Positions 18,245 through 26,490 of a stretch of DNA of 64,000 nt are shown one piece after another. The position numbers were made by a program, and so were the translations under genes. This stretch comes from Bacteroidota bacterium (GTDB lineage: Bacteria > Bacteroidota > Bacteroidia > Flavobacteriales_E > Vicingaceae): assembly GCA_016183805.1 (NCBI GenBank), contig JACPDX010000005.1, forward strand, positions 24,813 to 88,812, read 5' to 3'. Under the pieces are notes generated by a model. That model did not search any database. It was not told the DNA's origin and saw only the letters and a list, made by a program, of their open reading frames with translations. Position 1 is the stretch's first letter. Each line of letters begins with the position of its first letter.

Positions 18245-19258
18245 ATGAGTTTTTTAAAGCGGTTTTTGTTAATAATTTTGATAGTAATTATCTGTTTAGT
18301 TATTTTTTCATTTTTACTTCCTTCTACCGTTAAAGTTGAAAAAAAAGTCAATATTGAAGCTTCATCAGAACTTGTTTTTAATCAAATAAATGAATTAAAA
18401 AATTGGAAAAATTGGGCTGTTTGGGCTGAAAAAGACTCCTCAATTTATCTAAATCTGAGTGCTTATTCAAAACCATCAGAAGGTGTTGGTGCAACCTTTA
18501 AATGGGAAAGTGAAAACGATGAGGTTGGCGAAGGGCAATTAAAAATCATCAAATCACAACCTTTTGATGCAATTGAAGCAATGTTAGATTTTGGTTCAGG
18601 AGATGCTCTTTCGTATTGGAATTTTCAGCAAAAAGAAGAGATGATAGAAGTAACTTGGGGTATTAATTTAGATTTAGGGTTTAATCCGATTTCCAAATGG
18701 TTTGGTCTTTTTATAGAGGATTATATTACCAATGATATTGAAAAAGGATTAGAAAAACTCAAAAAATATTCAGAAAATTTACCTCGTATAAATAGTGGAA
18801 TTGTAACCAAACAATTTATTGGCAAACCACAATGGTTTCTGTCAATCAGAGATACTGTTGACGGAAGTAAAATAGGCACCATACATGCTAAACTTTTTTC
18901 AGAAATAGGTTCGTTTATGGAACAAAATAACATCGTTGATGATTTGCCTCCGTTAGTTATTTATCATTTTTGGTCAGATACATTAGTTGATATGGAGGCA
19001 GGATTGTTACTTACAGATTCTACAAGAATAACCAATAATCGTATTAAATTAAATAAAATTAATATGGGAAATGTGGTTACGGCAACACATTATGGCTCGT
19101 ATGACAGAATTCCTGAAACCTATTTTAGTATTAACGAATGGATGAGAAATAATGAGGTTCAGGTGATTGGCTCACCTTGGGAAGTTTATGTTATTGATCC
19201 ATCAATAGAGGAAAACCCCGATAAATGGGTAACAGAAATATATTTCCCAATTAAATAA
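18245..19258 (+). CDS. Membrane-anchored SRPBCC domain plus GyrI-like effector-binding domain
   Basis: The ATG at 18245 (MSFLKRF) is preferred to the TTG at 18236. The 337-residue protein has an N-terminal membrane helix (LLIILIVIICLVIFSFLL). An SRPBCC/polyketide-cyclase-like domain follows (KKVNIEASSELVFNQINELKNW), then a GyrI/AraC effector-binding-like domain (VVTATHYGSYDRIPETYFSI and WEVYVIDPSIEENPDKWVTE). Both folds bind small hydrophobic ligands. This architecture is common in the phylum but of unknown role. It stands alone between the peptidase and a small secreted protein gene. Confidence 0.82.
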   Translation: MSFLKRFLLIILIVIICLVIFSFLLPSTVKVEKKVNIEASSELVFNQINELKNWKNWAVWAEKDSSIYLNLSAYSKPSEGVGATFKWESENDEVGEGQLKIIKSQPFDAIEAMLDFGSGDALSYWNFQQKEEMIEVTWGINLDLGFNPISKWFGLFIEDYITNDIEKGLEKLKKYSENLPRINSGIVTKQFIGKPQWFLSIRDTVDGSKIGTIHAKLFSEIGSFMEQNNIVDDLPPLVIYHFWSDTLVDMEAGLLLTDSTRITNNRIKLNKINMGNVVTATHYGSYDRIPETYFSINEWMRNNEVQVIGSPWEVYVIDPSIEENPDKWVTEIYFPIK

Positions 19259-19273
19259 ATATCTTTGTCTTAT

Positions 19274-19324
19274 TGAAATAGCCACGTGCAAAAACTCACA
19301 CCAACGAAGTTAGCAGCGAAACAA
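19274..19324 (+). repeat. Dispersed repeat, copy 1 (inverted relative to copy at 25861)
   Basis: The 24 bases at 19301-19324 are identical to the reverse complement of 25861-25884, and the outer tgaaatagccac at 19274-19285 also recurs there. The spacer between the two blocks differs (15 versus 23 bases). It sits just before the gene at 19348. Confidence 0.75.
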
Positions 19325-19347
19325 ATTAAAAAAATAAATACCTACAC

Positions 19348-19731
19348 ATGAAAAAAATTATCAGTTCAATCGTACTTATCGGATTTTTTATAGTCTCATT
19401 ACCAAATTTAATAGCTCAAGAGCCAATAAATATTGTTGGGAAATTAAAAAGCTTAACCAAAAAAGGAGATTACGCCATTTTAGAGGTTAGACTGAATAAT
19501 GAAGATGAATTTAGAACCATAGAAGGTAGTAATTCCAGTTTAGCTAGATTAGCACTTTTTACCGGAAACAATGAAGGAGCCGAACTTTTGTTGAAAGGTT
19601 TTGAAGGTATGAATTCTATTGTTTCAATTCTGAATGATTTAAAATCAAATGGGTTTCATCTTATTAATGTTTATACCATTAAAGGAGAATCTTTGATTAT
19701 TACTCATTATATTATTGAACGAAAAAAATAA
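19348..19731 (+). CDS. Small secreted protein of unknown function
   Basis: The 127-residue protein has a signal peptide (IVLIGFFIVSLPNLIAQ, cleavage after the Ala-Gln region). The mature part reads as a small alpha/beta domain with no cysteine (VGKLKSLTKKGDYAILEVRL, LKSNGFHLINVYTIKGESL). The phrase SNGFHLINVYTI resembles the end strand seen in small secreted proteins of this phylum, but I cannot name a family. It precedes the large CotH-type protein by 85 bases in the same direction, so a shared function is possible but unproven. Confidence 0.6.
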   Translation: MKKIISSIVLIGFFIVSLPNLIAQEPINIVGKLKSLTKKGDYAILEVRLNNEDEFRTIEGSNSSLARLALFTGNNEGAELLLKGFEGMNSIVSILNDLKSNGFHLINVYTIKGESLIITHYIIERKK

Positions 19732-19816
19732 AAACTTAGGAATGCAACTTTAATATAAAGTAGTTAGTCTTGGTTTATTATAATAAGTTTATTTTTATTT
19801 TGTAATAAATTGTTTT

Positions 19817-22800
19817 ATGAAATTTTTAATTAAGGGTTTACTACTTCTTGTAGTGATTCTTTTCAGTCAAACGTTGAGTTCTCAAATACTTATTAACGAG
19901 TATTCGTGTGCCAATGCAACTAGTGCCGGAGATCCCGATTTTTATGGACAAATGGAAGATTGGGTTGAATTATACAATCCCACTGCTGCTGCAATTAATC
20001 TAAATGGATACTACCTAAGCGACAAAGCTGGTAACCCAACAAAATTTCAAATTCCAGGTTCAATAACTATTCCCGCAGGGGGATATATGATGGTTTATGC
20101 TTCTGGTAGAGCAACGATAGCCGGAGGAACAGAAATCCATACCAATTTTAAACTTACTCAAACCAAATTCGAAAAAATTATTCTTTCTAATCCAGGTGGA
20201 ACAGTAATAGACATTTTAACTATTAAAACTCATCAATTGTTACATTCTCGGGGAAGAACAACATCAGGAGCAGGAACATGGAGTGTATTTACCAATCCAA
20301 CACCAAACGGACCAAATACAGGGGCAATGTTGGAATATGCCACTACTCCGATATTTAATGTTGCTCCCGGATTCTACAGTTCAACACAGTCCGTCTCTAT
20401 TACTTCACCAGACGTTGGCGTAACTATTCGATATACGACAGACGGTACAGAGCCTACTGCTTCTTCAATAGCCTACACAGGCCCGATAAATGTATCTACT
20501 ACACAAGTTATAAGAGCTAGGTCATTTAGTTCTAATCCTAATATACCACCTAGCTTTATTGAAACTAATACTTATTTTATAAATAGTAATCATACGGTTC
20601 CTGTTATTTCGATTTGTGGAGATAATATATTGAATTTATTGAATGGTTCACAAATTGAACCTATGGGTGCTTTAGAGTTTTTTGATAGGGCTGGTGTAAT
20701 GAAAACTGAAGTTACAGGAGATTTTAATAAACATGGTAACGATTCATGGGCATATGACCAAAGAGGATTAGATTTTATTTCTAGAGACCAACACGGTTAT
20801 AATCATGCATTAACTCATCAATTATTTCCCCAAAAATCAAGAGATGAATTTCAGAGAATAATATTAAAACCTGGTGCAAGTGATAATTATCCTTTCGAAA
20901 ATGGCGGAGCACACATTAGAGACCCATTTGTACATACTTTGTCTCAGCTTGGTGATTTAAAACTTGATGAAAGAACCTATGATGCTTGTGTACTTTATGT
21001 GAATGGACAATATTGGGGAGTTTATGAAACTAGAGAAAAAGTTGATGACAGTGATTTTACAAGTTATTATTATGACCAAGAAGAGCAATATCGAAATAGT
21101 CCCAACTATATTCAATATTTAAGTACTTGGGGAGGCACAAATACCGAGTATGGAGCTCCAAATGCCCAACCAAATTGGGATAGCTTTGTTAATTTTGTAA
21201 CTACCAATAACATGGCTATTCCTGCCAATTTTAATTATGTGGATAGTGTTTACAATTGGCAAAGTTTGATCGATTATTTTTGTTTAAATTCATACATAGT
21301 TAATAAAGATTGGTTAAACTGGAATACATCCTGGTGGAGAGGTCTTAATCCTGCAGGGGATAAGAAAAAATGGAGATATTCGTTATGGGATATGGATGCT
21401 ACTTTTGGACATTATACCAATTATACAGGAATACCTGATGTTTCTGCAAATGCTGACCCTTGTAATGTCGAAAATTTACCTAATCCAGGCGGTGAAGGAC
21501 ATACAGAAATTATGGTTGCATTGATGGATAACCCAATCTTCGAACAATATTATATCTCTAGATACATTGATTTAGGAAATACAGTTTTTAGTTGCGACAA
21601 CATGATTCCACTCTTGGATAGTTTAGTTGGAATGATAGCTCCAGAAATGCCCGGACAGGTAGCTCGTTGGGGAGGTTCGGTTGCTCAATGGCAAAATAAT
21701 GTACAAGCTATGCGGGACTTTATCCTAGATAGATGTGTCGCCATTGATGATGGATTGGTCGATTGTTATAATTTATCAGGTCCTTATCCGGTTAAATTTA
21801 ATGTTAATCCTACCGGTGGTGGAAACATCAAAATAAATTCAACAATCCCACCAAATTATGTTTTCACAGGAGATTATTTTGGAGGCATAGACATCTTATT
21901 AAAAGCTATTCCTGATAGTGGCTATATGTTTAGTCATTGGGAAATTTTTAACCATACGTTAGATTCTGCTTTAACAAATGATGAAAACTCTTTACAAATA
22001 ACTCAAGCAGATAGTATTATTGCTCATTTTATTGTGATTGATTCTACTAGGCTTGTCTTTAATGTTTTTCCGGCTGCTTCAGGTAATATTTCTATTGATG
22101 GATATACTCCTCCAACCTATAGTTATTCGGATTATTTTACAACAACAAGTACCATCAACTTGATAGCAACACCTCAGCCGGGTTATATTTTTGACCATTG
22201 GGAATCATTATCAACAGCATTTGCTCCGGATCAATTTAATGATACCGTTCAAATCACAGCTAATTTAGCTGATAGTATTGTTGCTCATTTTGTTGTATTC
22301 CAAACGTTTGATGTAAAGTTTAATGTAACACCCGTTGGTGGTGGAAATATAGCTATTGATGGAGTTACTCCTGCGACATACGTTCATACACAAAACTATA
22401 CTACTAACAGTATAATTAATTTAATAGCAACACCTTTACCGGGTTATGTTTTTGACCATTGGACATCGTTATCAACAGCATTTATTCCAGATACCTTAAA
22501 TGATACTGTTCAAATTACCGTTAATATGGCTGATAGTATTGTTGCTCATTTTGTAGTATTTCAAACTTTTGATATAAAGTTTAATGTAACACCCGTTGGT
22601 GGTGGAAATATAGCCATTGATGGAGTTACTCCTGCAACTTACGTTCATACACAAAACTATACTACTAACAGTATAATTAATTTAATCGCAACACCTTTAC
22701 CTGGATACGTTTTTGACCATTGGGAATCGTTATCAACAGCATTTGTTCCAAATCAATTAAATGATACTGTTCAGGTTACCGTTAATACGGCTGATAGTAT

Positions 22801-23638
22801 TGTAGCATATTTTGTATTGATACAAACTTTTGACTTAAAGTTTAATGTAAATCCTATTGGAGGAGGAAATATTTCAATCAATGGAGTTACTCCTGCAACT
22901 TATGTTCATACTCAAAATAATATCATAAACGACGAATTAAACCTAGTTGCGACACCACTAAGTGGATATATTTTTGACCATTGGGAATCAACAACATTAG
23001 GTTTTTCTCCTTCAACTCTTGCATCAACGGTAAGCATAACAGTAACCGCTTCAGATAGCATTATTGCTCATTTTACTTATATAGATACTTTTGATATTAC
23101 CTATAATGTAATGCCAATTGGTGCAGGAGATATAGCAATAAACACCGTAGTACCTATAGGATATCCTCACACTGAAAGCTATATTGAAAATACCACAGTA
23201 AATCTTAAACAATTTGAACTGTTGCCGGAGACATACTCATTTGATCATTGGGAATCGATTCATCATACCTTATCACCATCAACCAGCTCTTCCACAGTAA
23301 CTTTTCAAGCTCTTTCGGATGATACCATAATAGCAGTTTACATAGATGTTCCTCCTCCACCAACTAAAGGAGCTCAACTGCCTGCTGCTTTTTCTCCAAA
23401 CGGAGATGGTAATAACGATATGTTATTTGTATATGGAGGTCAAATTGTAAAACTATCATTAAGTATTTACGACCGTTGGGGAGAATTGGTTTTTGAAACA
23501 TCTAGTCAGGATAATGGTTGGGATGGGACTTATAAAGGAAAAGAGGCAAGTTCAGGGGTTTATGTATATAAGTTAGAAGTTGTTTATGCTGATAAAGAAA
23601 AAGAAACCAAATCAGGGAATATTACTTTGATTAGATAA
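19817..23638 (+). CDS. Large secreted CotH-domain protein with InlB-like repeats and T9SS type B sorting domain
   Basis: The 1273-residue protein has a signal peptide and a lamin-tail domain (about 24-130, INEYSCANA, WVELYNPTAAAINLNGYYL). A chitobiase-C-like domain follows (about 176-245, TIRYTTDGTEPT), then a CotH kinase-like domain (about 262-640, with ILKPGASDNYPFENGGAHIRD and YSLWDMDATFG). Six InlB-like repeats of about 87 residues run from 657, each with FDHWES-type motifs. The C-terminal CHU_C domain reads FSPNGDGNNDMLFVYG and IYDRWGELVFE. CotH homologues phosphorylate proteins in spores and are found on secreted proteins here; substrate unknown. The CHU_C type B signal directs T9SS export. 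The PorP/SprF gene follows after two bases. Confidence 0.9.
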   Translation: MKFLIKGLLLLVVILFSQTLSSQILINEYSCANATSAGDPDFYGQMEDWVELYNPTAAAINLNGYYLSDKAGNPTKFQIPGSITIPAGGYMMVYASGRATIAGGTEIHTNFKLTQTKFEKIILSNPGGTVIDILTIKTHQLLHSRGRTTSGAGTWSVFTNPTPNGPNTGAMLEYATTPIFNVAPGFYSSTQSVSITSPDVGVTIRYTTDGTEPTASSIAYTGPINVSTTQVIRARSFSSNPNIPPSFIETNTYFINSNHTVPVISICGDNILNLLNGSQIEPMGALEFFDRAGVMKTEVTGDFNKHGNDSWAYDQRGLDFISRDQHGYNHALTHQLFPQKSRDEFQRIILKPGASDNYPFENGGAHIRDPFVHTLSQLGDLKLDERTYDACVLYVNGQYWGVYETREKVDDSDFTSYYYDQEEQYRNSPNYIQYLSTWGGTNTEYGAPNAQPNWDSFVNFVTTNNMAIPANFNYVDSVYNWQSLIDYFCLNSYIVNKDWLNWNTSWWRGLNPAGDKKKWRYSLWDMDATFGHYTNYTGIPDVSANADPCNVENLPNPGGEGHTEIMVALMDNPIFEQYYISRYIDLGNTVFSCDNMIPLLDSLVGMIAPEMPGQVARWGGSVAQWQNNVQAMRDFILDRCVAIDDGLVDCYNLSGPYPVKFNVNPTGGGNIKINSTIPPNYVFTGDYFGGIDILLKAIPDSGYMFSHWEIFNHTLDSALTNDENSLQITQADSIIAHFIVIDSTRLVFNVFPAASGNISIDGYTPPTYSYSDYFTTTSTINLIATPQPGYIFDHWESLSTAFAPDQFNDTVQITANLADSIVAHFVVFQTFDVKFNVTPVGGGNIAIDGVTPATYVHTQNYTTNSIINLIATPLPGYVFDHWTSLSTAFIPDTLNDTVQITVNMADSIVAHFVVFQTFDIKFNVTPVGGGNIAIDGVTPATYVHTQNYTTNSIINLIATPLPGYVFDHWESLSTAFVPNQLNDTVQVTVNTADSIVAYFVLIQTFDLKFNVNPIGGGNISINGVTPATYVHTQNNIINDELNLVATPLSGYIFDHWESTTLGFSPSTLASTVSITVTASDSIIAHFTYIDTFDITYNVMPIGAGDIAINTVVPIGYPHTESYIENTTVNLKQFELLPETYSFDHWESIHHTLSPSTSSSTVTFQALSDDTIIAVYIDVPPPPTKGAQLPAAFSPNGDGNNDMLFVYGGQIVKLSLSIYDRWGELVFETSSQDNGWDGTYKGKEASSGVYVYKLEVVYADKEKETKSGNITLIR
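22307..22828 (+). repeat. Tandem 261-bp repeat inside the CotH-type gene
   Basis: Two adjacent 261-bp units (22307-22567 and 22568-22828) encode nearly identical 87-residue InlB-like repeats, differing at scattered bases. Neighbouring units on both sides are more diverged. The homogeneity suggests recent duplication or gene conversion. Confidence 0.85.
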
Positions 23639-23640
23639 TT

Positions 23641-24675
23641 GTGAAAATAAAAAGCGACATATTTCTATTAGGATTTGTTTTACTAACAAGGATGGCATTT
23701 GCTCAAGATGTTCATTTCTCGCAATTTGTGCAAACCCCACAATTAATAAATCCAGGTGCGGCAGGTTCTTTTATTGGAACTTTTAGAGGTATTTTGAACT
23801 ACAAAACGCAATGGAGTGCTTTTGGTTCACCCTACAAAACCTATGCAGCATCGTTTGATATGCCTATTGCTAAGGGTAAAGGGAAAAAAGCATATTTGGG
23901 ATTAGGTGGAAATTTTTATAAAGATGTAGCAGGCGATGCAAATTTCGGAAATTTTTTAGGTGGGGTTTCGTTGGCAGGTATTCTTCCAATTTCAGATTAT
24001 CATCATTTTTCAGTTGGTATTCATGTTGGGTTAGGTCAGTATTCAGCGGAATTATCAAGTTTAACTTGGGGCAATCAATTTGATGGCGAAAAATTTGATA
24101 CTAAAATTAATTCTAATGAAGTAACCAATTTAAACTCAAAATTGTATCCTGATGTTGGAGCTGGTTTGTATTATGAATATAAGAATTCAACAAATTTTTT
24201 TCTTGGAAGCGAATTAAGAAGTTTTAATATTGGTGTTGCAGCTTATCACATCAACGAGCCTAAACAAGAATTTTTAGGTGTTACCGAAGATGCACTTAAA
24301 ATGAAAATGATTGGTCAGTTTTCTGGAACATTTGATATTTCTAATTCAAAAGTAGCAATAGTTCCATCTATGTTTTATGCTCAACAATTAAAATACCAAG
24401 AAATTACAGCAGGTATGCTTATTAAATTAAGGTTTGGAGAAGAAACAAAATACACCGGAATTTTTAAACAATCAGCTTTTTATTTTGGAGCACATTATCG
24501 TTTCAATGATGCTATAATACCTCAAGTTTATTTTGAATTTTTAGATTATATGGTTGGAGTGTCGTACGACTATAATATTTCCGATTTATCAGAGGCTACA
24601 GGAGGCAATGGAGGTTTTGAAATATCCTTAAAGTACGTAAATAAGCCAAAAGCTATTCAGAGAAGTTCTTTTTAA
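23641..24675 (+). CDS. PorP/SprF-family type IX secretion system outer-membrane protein
   Basis: The 344-residue protein starts at GTG 23641 and has a signal peptide ending RMAFAQ. The mature start, DVHFSQFVQTPQLINPGAAG, is the signature of PorP/SprF proteins, followed by a 14-strand-like barrel (LGLGGNFYKDVAG, FSVGIHVGLGQY). SprF-like proteins are paired with T9SS cargo bearing type B CHU_C signals and are often encoded directly behind it (family knowledge). The preceding gene encodes exactly such a cargo two bases upstream, so this is probably its dedicated partner in transport or surface attachment. Confidence 0.93.
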   Translation: MKIKSDIFLLGFVLLTRMAFAQDVHFSQFVQTPQLINPGAAGSFIGTFRGILNYKTQWSAFGSPYKTYAASFDMPIAKGKGKKAYLGLGGNFYKDVAGDANFGNFLGGVSLAGILPISDYHHFSVGIHVGLGQYSAELSSLTWGNQFDGEKFDTKINSNEVTNLNSKLYPDVGAGLYYEYKNSTNFFLGSELRSFNIGVAAYHINEPKQEFLGVTEDALKMKMIGQFSGTFDISNSKVAIVPSMFYAQQLKYQEITAGMLIKLRFGEETKYTGIFKQSAFYFGAHYRFNDAIIPQVYFEFLDYMVGVSYDYNISDLSEATGGNGGFEISLKYVNKPKAIQRSSF

Positions 24676-24676
24676 G

Positions 24677-24684
24677 TACTTTTG
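24677..24684 (+). promoter_or_regulatory. -7 element upstream of the acyltransferase gene
   Basis: TACTTTTG matches TAnnTTTG and lies four bases before the GTG start at 24689, just after the PorP/SprF stop. The gene would be nearly leaderless. No clear -33 box is seen. Confidence 0.5.
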
Positions 24685-24688
24685 TAGC

Positions 24689-25228
24689 GTGTCAAAAATA
24701 GCTGCTTTCATATTTAAATTATTTGGTTGGAAAATTGTTGGGGAACTTCCCGATTTTAAAAAATTTGTTATTATAGGTGCTCCACACACCAGCAATTGGG
24801 ATTTTTTTATTGGCAGATTATACTTTTTTATTTATAAAATTCCAGTACAATTTTTTATTAAAAAAGAATGGTTCTTTTTTCCGATGAACTTACTTTTAAA
24901 GGCTCTAGGAGCGATACCTGTTAACAGAAGCAAGAATACAAGGTTAACCGAAGAAATTGTAAAAACTTTTCGTGAAAGAGAAGAATTAGTGATGTTGGTT
25001 ACACCAGAGGGTACGAGAAAATATGTTCCGGAATGGAAAAAAGGCTTTTACTACATTGCTTTGAGTGCAAAAGTACCTATTGTTATGGGGTTTGTTGATT
25101 ATTCTACAAAAACTGCAGGAATTGGTCCATACTTGTACCCATCAGGTAATATTGAAGAAGACATGAAAACCATTATGGATTTTTATAGAACCAAAAAAGG
25201 TCGTTTTCCTGAAAATGGAGTGAGGTAA
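24689..25228 (+). CDS. PlsC-like 1-acyl-sn-glycerol-3-phosphate acyltransferase family protein
   Basis: The 179-residue protein carries the acyltransferase block I motif as GAPHTSNWDF (H-x4-D) and block III PEGTRKYVPEWKKGFYYIA. It is shorter than classical PlsC (about 240) and belongs to the small soluble subgroup. It probably transfers acyl chains to a lysophospholipid or related acceptor at the inner membrane, though the acceptor is uncertain. The start is GTG at 24689, supported by a -7 motif just upstream. It converges with purE over a strong hairpin. Confidence 0.85.
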   Translation: MSKIAAFIFKLFGWKIVGELPDFKKFVIIGAPHTSNWDFFIGRLYFFIYKIPVQFFIKKEWFFFPMNLLLKALGAIPVNRSKNTRLTEEIVKTFREREELVMLVTPEGTRKYVPEWKKGFYYIALSAKVPIVMGFVDYSTKTAGIGPYLYPSGNIEEDMKTIMDFYRTKKGRFPENGVR

Positions 25229-25233
25229 AAAAA

Positions 25234-25265
25234 ACGTAGCCCACGATTTAAATCGTGGGCTATGT
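25234..25265. terminator. Bidirectional terminator between the acyltransferase gene and purE
   Basis: The perfect palindrome agcccacgattt/aaatcgtgggct, extended by further pairs, is flanked by a run of As on the left and Ts on the right. It can end both convergent transcripts. Confidence 0.85.
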
Positions 25266-25269
25266 TTTT

Positions 25270-25776
25270 TTAATTGGTTCTGTACTTGTAGTTAAAACTT
25301 GCCAATTCTTCATTTGCTTTTACCATTTTTGTTTTTAAGTTGTTTTTGTAAGCAACCGTTTTTTGATAAATGGTTTCATAGCCAGTTCCTATCATTTGTG
25401 TGGCTAAAATAGCAGCATTTAAAGCTCCATCTACGGCAACTGTGGCAACAGGAATTCCGGGTGGCATTTGTACAATTGCCAAAAGGGCATCCAAACCATC
25501 AAAACTAGCATTAATTGGAACGCCAATAACTGGTAGCGGAGTTAAAGCAGCAACAACTCCAGGTAAATGTGCCGCCATACCAGCAGCAGCAATAATTACT
25601 TTAACGCCATTTTGTTTAGCGTTTTTAGCAAATTTTTCAACTTCATCAGGAGTTCGGTGTGCCGATAAAGCATTTACTTCAAACGGAATTTCCATTTCAT
25701 CAAAAAAATCAGCAGCCTTTTGCATCACTTTCCAGTCGTTAGTGCTTCCCATTATTATACTTACCAGTGGTTTCAT
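25270..25776 (-). CDS. purE: N5-carboxyaminoimidazole ribonucleotide mutase
   Basis: PurE rearranges N5-CAIR to CAIR in purine synthesis. The 168-residue length and motifs fit class I: IIMGSTNDWKVMQKA, SAHRTPDEVEKF (catalytic His), AAAGMAAHLPGVVAA and PVIGVPINASFDGLDALLAIVQMPPGIPV. No purK is adjacent. Upstream on the same strand, 11 bases before the ATG, ends an open frame with no recognisable start (25787-26014). Confidence 0.96.
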   Translation of the reverse strand: MKPLVSIIMGSTNDWKVMQKAADFFDEMEIPFEVNALSAHRTPDEVEKFAKNAKQNGVKVIIAAAGMAAHLPGVVAALTPLPVIGVPINASFDGLDALLAIVQMPPGIPVATVAVDGALNAAILATQMIGTGYETIYQKTVAYKNNLKTKMVKANEELASFNYKYRTN

Positions 25777-25860
25777 ATGTAGATATTTAATGTTTTTTAT
25801 ATGTCATATGGAATAGCCAATCTTCATCGGTGTTTAGCTCAAAATTATATTGTTTAGCTA

Positions 25861-25919
25861 TTGTTTCGCTGCTAACTTCGTTGGTGTTTGCAACAAACTC
25901 GTCGTTAGTGGCTATTTCA
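25861..25919 (-). repeat. Dispersed repeat, copy 2
   Basis: This is the reverse-complement partner of 19274-19324: 24 identical bases (25861-25884) plus the shared gtggctatttca block (25908-25919). It lies in the purE-hpt intergenic region. Confidence 0.75.
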
Positions 25920-25990
25920 TGTTTAAAAATTAAGTTTGCCCAAAAATACGGAATATGAGCAGTATTCTCAAAAACATTGGTTAAAATAAC

Positions 25991-25998
25991 TACATTTG
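25991..25998 (+). promoter_or_regulatory. -7 element for hpt
   Basis: TACATTTG matches TAnnTTTG and lies 16 bases before the hpt ATG at 26015. The same octamer precedes tRNA-Glu, hemB and the ChaN-like gene in this window. Confidence 0.55.
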
Positions 25999-26014
25999 CA
26001 GTCCAATTTTTTTT

Positions 26015-26479
26015 ATGGCAACAATCAAAATAAAAGATTTATCGTTTAAACCGTTTATTAACGAAGATGAGTTACAGCCACTCATTAAAAAGGTAGCTAA
26101 TCAAATTAACAAAGAATATGCAGGTAAATCGCCATTATTTTTGTTTGTTAAATTGGCTTCGTACGAAGGAACAGAAAGTAAAGGCACAGTAAATGAACTG
26201 ATAGGTTTAAACGAAAGCCTGGAAGGAAGAGATGTGATAATTGTTGAAGACATTGTTGATACAGGAAATACGTTGGAAAAATTATATCAAATTATTCTTG
26301 ATAAGAATCCAAAAAGCTTAAAAATAGCTACATTGTTATACAAACCAGAGGCATACAAAAAAGACTTTAATATCGATTTTGTTGCCAAAGAAATACCAAA
26401 CAATTTTGTTGTCGGATATGGTTTGGATTATGATGGGTTTGGAAGAAACTTAAGTTCAATTTATGTGTTAAATCAATAA
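26015..26479 (+). CDS. hpt: Hypoxanthine phosphoribosyltransferase-like protein with internal deletion
   Basis: The family salvages hypoxanthine (and guanine) using PRPP. The PRPP motif VIIVEDIVDTGNT and the C-terminal region IDFVAKEIPNNFVVGYGLDYDGFGRN are intact. At 154 residues the protein is about 24 shorter than typical members: NKEYAGKSPLFL runs straight into FVKLASYEG. In ordinary enzymes a segment of roughly 24 residues, containing the pyrophosphate-binding loop (like VLNGSF) and the following helix, lies between them. The reading frame is kept. Activity is therefore doubtful, unless this is an assembly error. adk follows after 11 bases. Confidence 0.85.
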   Translation: MATIKIKDLSFKPFINEDELQPLIKKVANQINKEYAGKSPLFLFVKLASYEGTESKGTVNELIGLNESLEGRDVIIVEDIVDTGNTLEKLYQIILDKNPKSLKIATLLYKPEAYKKDFNIDFVAKEIPNNFVVGYGLDYDGFGRNLSSIYVLNQ

Positions 26480-26490
26480 ATAGTAAGTCT

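Larger units (their letters stand above)
25787..26014 (-). other. Open frame of 75 codons without a start codon, upstream of purE
   Basis: On the minus strand a frame reads NWTANVVILTNVFENTAH and onward to DEDWLFHMTYKKH before a stop 11 bases ahead of purE. It has no ATG, GTG or TTG at its beginning and runs back into the start of hpt on the other strand. Its middle overlaps a dispersed repeat also found at 19274-19324. It may be a broken small gene, or repeat DNA that happens to be open; the amino-acid composition looks protein-like. Confidence 0.3.

Noticed and set aside
22307-22828. CRISPR-like repeat array
   Set aside because: The period is 261 bp, in frame, and both units encode the same protein repeat; there are no spacers.
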